From NCBI GenBank assembly GCA_017645255.1, contig JAGCPI010000031.1, forward strand, positions 1-15,284: 15,284 nt of DNA, given 5' to 3'. Each line of letters starts with the position of its first letter. Position 1 is the first letter of the stretch. The position numbers and the translations under genes are program-made. Shown here piece by piece: positions 1-9,052 of the stretch. The notes under the pieces were generated by a model. That model was not told where the DNA came from and searched no databases. It saw only the letters and a list, made by a program, of their open reading frames with translations. The stretch is from a bacterium. Its GTDB lineage: Bacteria > Bacillota_I > Bacilli_A > Mycoplasmatales > Mycoplasmoidaceae.

Positions 1-58
1 AAAGAAAGAATTAGATTGAAAGTTGATGTTCTATATTTAATTGTCAGAGAATTATTTT

Positions 59-172
59 TTGTGTGGTACTGATATCGTTGTGGTCACACCTGTTCCCATT
101 CCGAACACAGCAGTTAAGCACAATGGAGCCGATGGTAGCCAACATTGGTAAGAGTAGGAAAGTGTCACGCAA
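59..172 (+). rRNA. rrf: 5S ribosomal RNA
   Basis: The core GGTCACACCTGTTCCCAT followed by CCGAACACAG and AGTTAAGC is the diagnostic 5S loop B/helix III region. The ends were set by helix I pairing: TTGTGTG at the 5' side pairs with CACGCAA at the 3' side with one G-U pair. The length of about 114 nt suits a mollicute 5S rRNA. The ends may be off by a few bases. A strong terminator follows at once. The 58 bases before it show no recognisable 23S rRNA end, so they are either rRNA spacer or the leader of a separate 5S unit. Confidence 0.95.
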
Positions 173-174
173 TT

Positions 175-212
175 AAATAGTTTAAGGTTAATTCCTTAAA
201 CTATTTTTTTTA
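175..212 (+). terminator. Rho-independent terminator of the 5S rRNA
   Basis: The arms AATAGTTTAAGG and CCTTAAACTATT form a perfect 12-bp stem around a TTAATT loop and run into eight T residues. It begins three bases after the 5S end, so it closes the rRNA transcript. Confidence 0.92.
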
Positions 213-581
213 TTTCATTTGAAGAAAGATGTGATCTTCTTACATTGAGATTCCTAACATAAAATTAATAACCTATAGATTTAAATTGCAAATCATGATA
301 AAACATTTCTTTGTGATTTAAACAAGAGCATTTTTTTAAAATAGCAATTTGCAAATTAAGGCATTTATTTTGCAATCTAAAGGTGAGATAAAAATCCGCT
401 TTAATCAAAAATAATTTATTAACAAAATTTAATTTTTAAATTAACTTTCTTCATAAATTATTAATATCGGCATCTTTAAAATTATTTATTTATATTAAAA
501 TATATAAATATACGAATAAATTATTCTGATGAAAATAATAGCTTCTTTTATTGAGTTGGAATAGTTAGAAAGAAGAAAAAT
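213..581. other. Long non-coding gap between 5S rRNA and rpsO
   Basis: No plausible gene was found on either strand. The stretch is long for so compact a genome. It holds three related TTGCAA elements: ATTGCAAATC near 285, the perfect 12-bp palindrome AATTTGCAAATT at 346-357, and TTTTGCAATC near 368. A possible hairpin pairs TAAAG with CTTTA between about 380 and 405. Bases 309-329 could pair with positions 1-19 of the downstream CRISPR repeat with two mismatches and one bulged base; that is a weak tracrRNA candidate (see findings). The rpsO promoter must lie in the last 150 bases, which are so AT-rich that no one hexamer stands out. The rpsO ribosome binding site is a weak AGAAAGAAG. Confidence 0.5.
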
Positions 582-893
582 ATGACATTAACGAAAGAAG
601 AAAAAATTGCAATTATTAAGGAATACGGAAAGAATGAAAAGGACACTGGCAATATTGAAGCCCAAATTGCAATTTTAACCAAGGAAATTGATAATTTGTC
701 CCGCCACATTATTGAAAACAAAAAAGATAATAGTGGTAAAAGAGGACTTCAACGGAAAGTATCAGCAAGAAAAGCTTTATTAGCATACTTGCAAAAGAAA
801 GATATTCAACGCTACCGTGATATTATCTCGAAGTTAAATTTGCGTGGTATTGGTACTGTTGAAGACAGTACTACTCAAGTTGTAAAACTATAA
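582..893 (+). CDS. rpsO: 30S ribosomal protein S15
   Basis: S15 is a primary binder of the 16S rRNA central domain, where it nucleates S6/S18 assembly in the small subunit. The protein has 103 residues. The family signature is plain: TGNIEAQIAILTKEI near residues 22-36 and the HxxENKKDNSGKRGL segment near 42-56, followed by LLAYLQKKDIQRY and SKLNLRG. The usual length is about 89 residues; here about 14 extra residues after LRGIG form a C-terminal tail that I cannot assign. It begins a co-directional cluster: the RNase J-like gene starts 22 bases after its stop, which echoes the known neighbourhood of rpsO with RNA-degradation genes in many bacteria. Confidence 0.96.
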   Translation: MTLTKEEKIAIIKEYGKNEKDTGNIEAQIAILTKEIDNLSRHIIENKKDNSGKRGLQRKVSARKALLAYLQKKDIQRYRDIISKLNLRGIGTVEDSTTQVVKL

Positions 894-915
894 TTAACCT
901 CTATTATTTAATTAA

Positions 916-2631
916 ATGACCGAATTATATTTTTTACCATTAGCAGGTCAAGATGAATATGGAGGGGGATGTTTTGCTTTAATCATCAACGATGATATTT
1001 TTATCTTTGATGCAGGAGCAAAAAAGCCATTCCAAAACGCATTAGGTGTTAAACGGGTATTACCTGATACTAATTGATTAGAATTAAATAAAGAAAAAGT
1101 AAAAGGTGTGTTAATTGGTAATCCTTCCTCATTAACTACTGATGGATTATTACATTTAGTTAATAAGATTAATCCAAAATTGCCAGTTTATGTAACTGAA
1201 TTAGGAAAAATGTTTATTGAACCTAATTTCAGTCATGAAATTCACAAATGTGATTCCAATTTTTCTTTTAACTTTCACATTATTAATCCGAGGGAACCTT
1301 TTTACGTAGCTTATCATAAAATTATTCCCTTTACTACTTTTTCCGGAGTTCCTCTATCAGTTGGTTTTATCATTAAAGATAATGATGGTGATGTCATTAT
1401 CATTAATGACTTTATTTTAAACAACGATTATTCTAAACTTTATATTAACTCATTATCAGAATTACCATTACTAGCTCATAATGTTAAGTTATTAATCGTT
1501 TCAGCAGGTAATGTAAGTAATTCGATTGGATTTACCACTCCAAATTTTAAAATTGAAAATTTTATTTTAAATTCCCTTCAAAATAGTCATGGTCGGGTTA
1601 TTATTTGTTTTTACGAAGATCAACTTTACTATTTGTATGCCTTAGCAAAAATGGCACGACAATTGCACCGTACTTTTATTATTTATTCAATGGCAAGTGT
1701 TAATGTATTTGCTGCTAGCATTAAGATGAAGTTATTCAATAGTAATAATTTAATCACCTTGCCAATTGCTGAAATTAATAACTCCGATAATTCTATTATT
1801 GCAGTAGTTAATAAAGTAAGTGAACTTTATGGTACGCTTAAATCAATTATTGCAGAATCTGATAAACATTTGATAGCAAAGAAAGATGATTTATTTTTAC
1901 TTTGCACTGGTCGAGTACCGGGAGTTGAAAAGATTGAAGCAGATATTATTGATGACTACACGAAAGCAGAAATTCCAATGATTAAAATGCCAAGTGAAAT
2001 CTTGCCGATTAAGGCAAGTGTTGAAGACCAAAAATATCTAATTCGGTTAGTAAAACCACGGCACGTAATTCCAATCAATGGATTATACAAAGATTTTGTT
2101 AATTACCGAGATGCCATTAGTGCAACTGGTATTAACCCTGATTTAGTGCACATTGTTTACAATGGTGAAGTTTTCAATTTAAATAAACCAAATGACAAAA
2201 TGGAACACGTTGCACTAACTGAAAAGTACGTTGATAATCTAATGTTTGATAACGAAGTGGATTATCCAATTTTGTTTGAAAGAGAACGAATGTCAACTGA
2301 TGGATTCGCCCAATTAATTGTTTTGTTTAGCATTGTTAAAGAAAAAGTAATTTTAGTTAAATCCGATCTTAACCTCGTAGGGGTGGTTGATAAGAGTTTT
2401 TTGGAATCAATTAAATATAAAGATATCTTAAACCTTCTTTGGGAAAAGATTAAAACCTATTTTAGTACGCTTAACAGTAAGGATTACGATAATAAGGAAA
2501 TGAAAAATTCCTTAAAGAAGATTACCGATAAATTCTTAGAAAAGCAATTAAATAAAAAACCATTATTATTAGTAATTATTTCCCAAGTTAAAAGTGATGA
2601 ATTAGTCAATGATAAAGCAACTAACAATTAA
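916..2631 (+). CDS. RNase J family protein, metal-binding site lost
   Basis: The 571 residues follow the layout of ribonuclease J: metallo-beta-lactamase core, beta-CASP domain, C-terminal domain. Family landmarks are IFDAG (30-34), LGVKRVLPD (43-51), VIIINDF where TGDF is usual, and KPRHVIPINGLYK (380-392) where the family has kPk-iPvHGEyr. Active RNase J needs the HGHxDH histidines; here that site reads GNPSSLTTDG (68-77). The later histidine of the SGHA motif is absent near 362-368 (ILPIKAS), and the HGE motif has become N388-G-L390. The reading frame is intact, with Trp encoded by TGA at residue 54, so this is not simple decay. It may be a structural or RNA-binding partner of an active RNase J elsewhere, by analogy with J1/J2 complexes; that is inference. 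The ATG at 916 has no clear ribosome binding site and lies 22 bases after rpsO, so translation may depend on rpsO. Confidence 0.85.
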
Positions 2632-2971
2632 TGAGTTGCAAAGCACCATCACAAAAGCTCAAATTCCCATCCTCATCATCTTCCAAACTAAGTGGTGCAC
2701 TGTGTGCACTGCTGATGCTTTAAAACTTGCTTTTTACAAAAAGCAAAATTTAGTAAACTTTATTATCTACAGTGTGGATGTAGATGATAATCATTTATGA
2801 CGGGAAGACAAAAATCCTTTTTATTGTATTGATGTCGTTCCCACTTATTATGTGTATTTAAACCAACAAATAATCTTTCAAAGTACGGAACCAATTAATA
2901 TTGGTCAATTACACAAAATCCTCACAAAAAATAATCTCAATAACAAGGAGATGCATAACAATGGCAACTAA
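2609..2971 (+). CDS. Thioredoxin-like protein with WCTVC active site
   Basis: A 120-residue thioredoxin-fold protein, close to the usual 105-110 residues. The redox motif is W29-C30-T-V-C33 in place of the classical WCGPC, preceded by the hydrophobic strand IPILIIF (19-25). A cis-proline is placed as expected in VVPTYY (P78). The SVDVDDN stretch (55-61) matches the strand after helix 2. A TGA codon at residue 64 is read as Trp. The altered dipeptide between the cysteines should change its redox potential relative to thioredoxin A, so its substrates are unknown. The start overlaps the RNase J-like gene by 23 bases and the end overlaps pepF by 11 bases, indicating coupled translation. A few cytosolic redox roles are possible; it is too short and lacks a signal peptide for an exported protein. 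Confidence 0.82.
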
Positions 2972-4871
2972 AGAAAAAGATAAAGAATTAGAATCCAATT
3001 ATTCCTGAGACTTGGAAAGTCTTCTTGATGACTATCACCACAATGTTGATGAATTATTTAGTCAATGGGAAGCAAAACAAAAGGAAATTTTAAAAATTTA
3101 TCCAACGATTTTTGATACCAAAGAAAACTTTATTAAGTATTTAAAGTTAGCCGAAGAATACAAAATATTAGATAATCGTTTAGCTAACTATGTTTCTAAT
3201 AATTTAGAAGAAAATTTAGGAAATGCTAAATGTATTGCTAATAATGAAAAGTATAGTACTTTAGTATCCAAATTTTCAATCGAAACTTCCGATTTTACCA
3301 ATCGGGTTATTAAAAATGAAAGTAAGATTCGGATTTATTTAGAAGATCCAAAGATTGAAGATTATTCCCGTGATTTTGAATTAATCTTCCGTCAAAAACC
3401 ACATACTTTAAGTGATAGTGAAGAAGCATTAGTTTCTCAACTTGCTCACCCATTATCAGGTTATGGTGATATCTTTCGGACTTTAACCGATAACGACTTG
3501 AAATTTGCTGATGCCATTACTAGCGATGGAGTAAAAAAACCAGTTGATAACTTTATCACTGGTTACACTTATCTAAAAGAAAAAGACCGGGAATTACGGA
3601 AAACTGCATTATTAAGTATGAGTAATGCATTTAATAGTGTTTCGCAAACTTTATGCCGCACTTTATACTTCAATTATTTAAGTTTTAATTCCCTAGCTAA
3701 AATTAATAAGTTTAAAGACTATATTGCTGCTACTTGTTTTGATGATGAACTTGATGGAGAAGGTTTAATTACGCATATCTATGAACAAGTAGAAAAATAT
3801 AAACCAAGTTACGAAAGATTTAATAGAATTCGTAAGCAAATTCTAAAGAAAACTTTAGACTTAAAAGAAATTGAACCTTATGATACTAGCATGGGAGTGG
3901 TGCAACCAAAAGAAGAAAACTTTACTATTAAGGATGTCCAACAAGAAGCTTTAAATGCCTTAAAGATTCTTGGTCCTGAATATTTAAAGATTGTTAAGAA
4001 AGCATTTAAAGAACGGTGAATTTCTTGATTACCTCACCCTGGTAAGCAAACTGGTGCTTATTCAATTGGTGGAATTCACGGTTTAAGTAAATACTTCATT
4101 AGCATGAACTTCACCGGTAAATCTGATTCCCTAGAAACTATCATTCATGAACTAGGTCACAGTGTTAACTCTTATTACATTAATAAATTCCAACCAATTT
4201 ACAATGATGAAAAGATTTTCTATGCGGAAATTAGTAGCACTAATAACGAAGTATTGCTTGGTTATTATTTAATGCAAAAATATCGGAATGATCCAATTAC
4301 GAAGTTATTTTACTTAGATAAAATGATTTCAAACTTCTTTAACTGCACCTCCAGACAAATTGTTTTTAGTGAATTTGAATACTTAATGAACCAAAAGATT
4401 AATGCAGTTCCTCCTCAACCATTCACGACTAACAGTGTTGAAACTACTTACTTTGATTTAATGGTGAAATATTTGGATGTTAATCCAAAGGATAAAGAAA
4501 AATACTTTAATGATCCATACTATCATTTCTCCTTGTTAACTCCATATCGGATTTGACACTTCTACGTTGGTAATTTTTATGTTTACAAATATGCCATTGG
4601 TATTATTGGAGCAATTATTAATGCCACTAGAATTTATGAAGAAAGTCAAAAGAAAGATGAAGAAAAGAAACAAATTCACCGCTTCCAAGCTTTCTTACAA
4701 TCCGGTACTAGTAGAAGTCCACTTGAAACTGTGAAATTACTTGGTGTTGATTTAACTAAGGACACTCCTTGAAAAGAAGGAATTAAGATTGTTGATCGTT
4801 GAATTGACGATTACGTTAAACTTGCCCAAGAATTAAAACTTGTTCCTGCTGCAAAAACAACAAAAAATTAA
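2961..4871 (+). CDS. pepF: Oligoendopeptidase F (M3 family zinc peptidase)
   Basis: A cytosolic zinc metallopeptidase that cuts short peptides, useful to a mollicute living on imported peptides. The 636 residues are close to the family's usual ~600. The N-terminus has the family start YSWDLESLL. The zinc site HELGH lies at residues 396-400, and the third ligand is probably E423 in YAEISSTNNE. The PepF segments SGTSRSPLE and LGVDL occur near the C-terminus. Several Trp codons are TGA, including the conserved one in the YSWDL start. A good ribosome binding site AAGGAG (2945-2950) sits 10 bases before the ATG, inside the 3' end of the thioredoxin-like gene, which the start overlaps by 11 bases. 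It is the last gene of the cluster and is followed by a terminator. Confidence 0.96.
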
Positions 4872-4898
4872 TCATTAATTTGCTTAGTTTTTAATATG

Positions 4899-4933
4899 AA
4901 AAATTAACCGGCTTTTGCTGGTTAATTTTTTTT
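4899..4933 (+). terminator. Terminator after pepF
   Basis: AAAAATTAACC pairs with GGTTAATTTTT over 11 bp around a short GC-containing loop, and the 3' arm continues as a T run. It closes the rpsO-pepF cluster. Confidence 0.9.
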
Positions 4934-4941
4934 ATTGCTTT

Positions 4942-4969
4942 TTGTTAAAGGTACGATTAATAATAAAAT
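4942..4969 (+). promoter_or_regulatory. Candidate promoter of the 574-residue membrane protein gene
   Basis: A -35-like TTGTTA (4942-4947) and a -10-like TAAAAT (4964-4969) are 16 bases apart. Transcription would begin near 4976, leaving a leader of about 17 bases. AAAAAAAGG directly abuts the ATG at 4993, so there is no ribosome binding site at normal spacing. In DNA this AT-rich, such boxes arise by chance, so the call is modest. Confidence 0.45.
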
Positions 4970-4992
4970 ACTATTATTATTAGAAAAAAAGG

Positions 4993-6717
4993 ATGAGCAA
5001 GCATAATTACATCATTTACCGGGGATTAGTTATTTTTTTGTTGCTAACAAGTTGATGAATAGCTTTTAGTTATTTTTCTATCCACTATTTTGGTCATAAC
5101 TTTAGTTACATCTTTTTATTATTAATTAACTTATCGCTTGCCATTAGTATTTTTGTCTTTGACATTCCCTCCATTTATACTTATAGCAATAAAAAGAAAT
5201 TGAAGCAGAATATTCAAACCCCTAGCTATTATGTTAAAGTTTTCAATAAGCTAATTTCGACAACTCGTTGAGTTTATTTGCTGTACTTTCCATTAATTTT
5301 AGTAATTGCTTCATTTGTGGAAATTGTCTGTTCATTTTATTTTGTTTCTGATCTAAGCAATCTAGTTGCAAGTGCCAAATTATTGCATTTAGTTTGATTA
5401 AGTAGTACCATCATTACTTTAGCTAGTTTTGATTCATTATTCTTCGTTATTTTCAGTGTGATTTTCTTTTATATTAGTTTTGACCGCATTATTGGTAGTG
5501 CCCAAATTAATAACAGTTACCTTAACAATTTCTTCCTTGGATTTAATATTGCTAATTTCTATTTTGCCAAAAAATCTGAAATTGAAAATGATAGTAATTT
5601 CAAGTATATTAACTTGTTTTTATTCAAGAATTCTAGTTACGTTGATAAAATTCAGATTAACCAGTTGTCAGCATTATCAAGATTTTGTAACTGGTGCTTT
5701 ACGCTGTTGAAGTTTTTATGCTTAGGGATGTTTTGTAACATTATCGTTGACCTCGTCATGGGGGATTGAACTAGTGTAGGAATTTCTGGTATTTTATCGA
5801 TTATTTTCTTTGGTACCCAATATTTGTTAATTTATAACTATAACACCTCCTTACGGCAAATTAACCAATTTGGAGGAGTAGAATTTAATAGCATTCAAAT
5901 TATTAATAACATTGAATTAAACTTTACCAAGAATATTCAATTTGTTGAAAAAATGCATTACACTGATTTATTTATCTTAGTGCTTGCTTACATTTTACGA
6001 AATTACAGCGGGAAAGAATACGCTGATTTGTTAGATAAAAATAATAGTATTTTTATTCACTTCCCCTTTACGGGTAATCATTTGAAAATGTTTGTTGAGT
6101 TTAAGATTACTATTGATAACAATGGCCAACTTAAATTTATTTTGGAAAAGTTTGAATTATTACAAATCACACCAAATTTAAATGAAATTAAAACTCATGA
6201 AATTTACTTATTAGATTATAAATTTAGTGAATTTTATGAAAATAAAAAACAAACTGCTTTACATTTAGATGAACCAGAATTTACAAATTCATTCCAAGAA
6301 TTAACTAATTATTACAGTTCTTATTACCCCATGATAAAAACTAGTTTAAATAAAAACGATGCTTTTATTGTAATCAACAATAAAAACACCGGCAAACTAA
6401 ATGTTATTTATTATAAGGATTTTAAGATTAAATTTGGTACGCAAGGTGTAAACCACTTAAACCTTGACTTTAACCTAGTGATTGATTATTTAAAAAGTGA
6501 ATTAAAAGATTTAAAGTTAAGCGTGCATAACTTACAAATGGTAGTGTTTAGCAAGTTTACTTACAGTAACATCGATTATTATGCTTATAACTTATTAAAT
6601 AAAAATGTTGATAACGACGTGGATGTTTTTTATCGCGAAATTGATCACATTCAAGCAACCAAACAATTATTAAATCTGCAAAAGAAAGACATTGATTGAA
6701 AAGCAGTTCTTAACTAA
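4993..6717 (+). CDS. Multi-pass membrane protein of unknown function
   Basis: I do not recognise the family of this 574-residue protein. The first ~285 residues carry about six hydrophobic segments (roughly 6-28, 34-55, 94-118, 128-160, 235-256 and 262-281), with a hydrophilic loop between the fourth and fifth (about 165-230). The remaining ~290 residues are soluble, rich in Asn, Lys and Tyr, without a signature I can name. The open frame runs unbroken from the ATG at 4993 once TGA is read as Trp, including two adjacent TGA codons in the first segment. It is a single-gene unit between the pepF terminator and the convergent cardiolipin synthase, and its stop codon overlaps that gene's stop. 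It could be a lineage-specific envelope protein; no enzymatic motif is visible. Confidence 0.82.
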
Positions 6718-8294
6718 AATAATGGATGAATTAAATTCATGCAATAAACTTTGAATTTATTTCAAGCAGTTTGGGTACTAATTCAAATTGATTCATTTAC
6801 TTCTTTACTGGTTTTAATTAAGCTATGATATTCATCAGTAACTGTTTTATTTCATTCGCGGTTATCAATTAATAGTGCAGTTTCAAAGTTACTATATAAA
6901 GACCGATAGTCAAAATTAAAAGTTCCCATTAAAGTTAATTTATGATCAATGATTAATTCCTTACCATGCATAAAGCCATAATATTCATATATTTTGATAC
7001 CGGCATCAAATAATCGCTTGTAATTAAATCGATTAACTAATAACGTATACTTTTTATTATCAACATTTCCCGGAACAATTATTTTTATATCAATCCCTGC
7101 ATATGATGCAGCAATTAGTTGATTAATAATATCATCTGATGGATAAAAATAAGGGGTTGTAATCCAGATTCGTTCATTAGCTGAACCAATTAAATTCAAG
7201 ATAATATCGTGAATCGTGTTTTCGTACAATAATGGCGAAGATTCGACGAATTGACAGATATTATCTTGTTTTATTAAACTACTAAAATCATATTTAGGAA
7301 AATAAAATTCTTTATTATTAATGAATTGGCGCTTAATTTCATTATTAATGCTATTAAGTGTATATTGACTTCAGTCATTAGCAAATACGACGTTTAATGA
7401 ATTAACAATTTCTCCTTCTACTTTCACATTAATGTCTTTTCAATAATTATTGCTTTGCACTAAATTAAAGTAGTCATCACTAATATTACTTCCCCCATAA
7501 ATTGCTACTTTGTTATCAACAATGATGCACTTGCGGTGCGATCGATAATTAGTTTGACCTGAAAAAGGATTAAACCTAAAGGTATTAAAAGTAGCAATAT
7601 GAATCCCATTATTCTTCATTAGCTTTAAAGTATTTTTGGGATTGTTTAATAATCCTCCCACTCAGTCATACATAAAGTTAACGATTACTCCTTCATTTGC
7701 TTTTTCAATTAATACTTTTGCTAATACATCAAAGAAAATACTTTTTTTCACAATGTAAGTTTGAATGTTAATAAATTTTTTTGCTTGTTTTACTGCACTT
7801 AAAATTGCAATATACAATTCATCAACATTATCTAATAAAGTAAACTGATTGCATTTAGTAATTGGCTTATGAATACTTAATCCGTAATAAAAAGCCTTAC
7901 GAATACTTTTGTCAGTATGAGTGCTATTGATAAATAACTTGCTAAATTTATAATCTTCTTTGGTATAAAACCTGGTTGATAAACTACTGTATTCTTTTAA
8001 TTTATCTTTCTTAAATGGGAAAATGCCAAAACTACAAAAGATAATTAAACCGATAAGTGGAATGCACATAATGCACACGATTCAGCACAATTTATTATTA
8101 ATGGTTCGTGATGAATTAAAGATCACAAAGCACACCAAAACACTTACACAAAACCAAACAATAAATACAACCGTGCTTCCTATTCAAGCATTGCCATCAT
8201 AGTAAATTAGCAGCACAATTCATGCTACTAATAACCCTACTCCGATGGTTCACAAGATTCATTCATAAATTATTTTTAATTTGGAAATTGTCAT
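6714..8294 (-). CDS. cls: Cardiolipin synthase (phospholipase D superfamily)
   Basis: The enzyme condenses phosphatidylglycerol molecules into cardiolipin at the membrane. The 526 residues match the bacterial Cls layout. Three hydrophobic segments fill the first ~95 residues (about 12-31, 35-58 and 70-90). Two complete HKD motifs follow: SHRKCIIVDNK with H253, K255, D260, and MHGKELIIDHK with H443, K445, D450. Each is followed by the usual glycine-rich stretch (YGGSNISDDY and MGTFNFDYRS). TGA codons encode several Trp residues. The chosen ATG gives a complete first membrane helix but lacks a clear ribosome binding site. The tail after the second HKD is about 60 residues, as usual. The gene converges on the membrane protein gene with no terminator between them. 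Confidence 0.94.
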
Positions 8295-8403
8295 GTTTTT
8301 TAAATTACTTTAATTTTATTTAAAAACTATTTTTTTCATACGATTATTATTTTTATATTTTTAAAATAATGTAAAAATTTAGTAGTTTTTTAAATTAGAT
8401 AAG

Positions 8404-8409
8404 TATAAT
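8404..8409 (+). promoter_or_regulatory. TATAAT -10 box of the small membrane protein gene
   Basis: A perfect TATAAT lies 64 bases before the ATG at 8473. No good -35 box is found at 16-18 bases upstream, which is common in mollicute promoters. The start site would be near 8416. The rest of the 8295-8472 gap must also hold the leftward cls promoter, which I could not place with confidence. Confidence 0.55.
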
Positions 8410-8472
8410 ATAAGTGTAAGTTTTTTTAATTCCCTCATAAATTCTTTATATTTGATAATAAGGAGAAAATTC

Positions 8473-8886
8473 ATGGTAAAAGAATTTGCATCAAAGATTG
8501 CTTCTAGTGGTGCATTTGCTATCTTCTTCATTATTTGAGTTCCACTAGTAGCATGTGGTGGTCAAGGATTAGTAGACTGTGCGAACGGATGAACTGCATT
8601 CCACAACACACTAGCAACGTCTGGTAACTGAATGTGACACCCAATGGTAGATGGACATGTTGACATGGCTTCTTGAACATCTGGTAACTCTCTACCAGGT
8701 GGATACATTGACTCCAACACCATTTACACATGAGGACAATGCATGCAAACATCCTGAGCATTCCTAGGATTCATGCTAATGACCACTGTAATTCAATGAG
8801 CTCTATCTGCATCTTTTGGAAAGAAGATTGGACAAGAAATCAACAAAGTTACCCACTTCAACCACAAAGAAGAAGAAAAGGCTTAA
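8473..8886 (+). CDS. Small Trp-rich two-helix membrane protein, unknown function
   Basis: The 137-residue protein is not one I recognise. A short basic N-terminus leads into a hydrophobic helix (about 12-28), then a 65-residue Gly/Asn/Ser/Trp-rich loop, a second helix (about 95-115) and a charged tail KKIGQEINKV ending in KEEEKA. PLVAC at 24-28 resembles a lipobox, so a lipoprotein with an extra C-terminal helix is an alternative. Cysteines are at 28, 36 and 90. All eight Trp residues are encoded by TGA. Codons ending in C (ATC, TTC, AAC, CAC, TAC) are frequent, unlike every neighbour, and a strong AAGGAG precedes the ATG by 7 bases. With the perfect TATAAT upstream and its own terminator, this suggests a very highly expressed single-gene unit; foreign origin is the alternative. 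Confidence 0.85.
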
Positions 8887-8905
8887 TTGAATCTAATTAA
8901 CAAAT

Positions 8906-8942
8906 AAAAATATGAGATAGTTTTCCTACCTCATATTTTTTT
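8906..8942 (+). terminator. Terminator of the small membrane protein gene
   Basis: AAAAATATGAG pairs with CTCATATTTTT, and the inner TAG/CTA pairs extend the stem after one mismatch. The 3' arm continues in a T run. It separates the small membrane protein gene from cas9. Confidence 0.9.
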
Positions 8943-9052
8943 ATTTACTTAAAATTATTTGTTGCGTTCTTTTTACTATTTATAATCTATCTATAAATAA
9001 TATTTGTTCATCTTGATTATTTATTCGATTAATAAAATGAAAGGATTTAAGA

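Noticed and set aside
1..58. Possible 3' end of 23S rRNA before the 5S gene
   Set aside because: No conserved 23S terminal sequence could be recognised in these bases.
5480..5710. Second rightward frame inside the membrane protein gene
   Set aside because: The 574-residue frame is continuous over the region when TGA is read as Trp and its composition is typical of a membrane protein.
8531..8761. Leftward open frame opposite the small membrane protein gene
   Set aside because: The rightward gene has a strong ribosome binding site, promoter and terminator; the leftward frame is its shadow.
8887..9052. Search for a tracrRNA just upstream of cas9
   Set aside because: The best leftward match (GATGAACAAAT) needs two gaps to align with the repeat complement and is followed by no convincing tail hairpin of its own.
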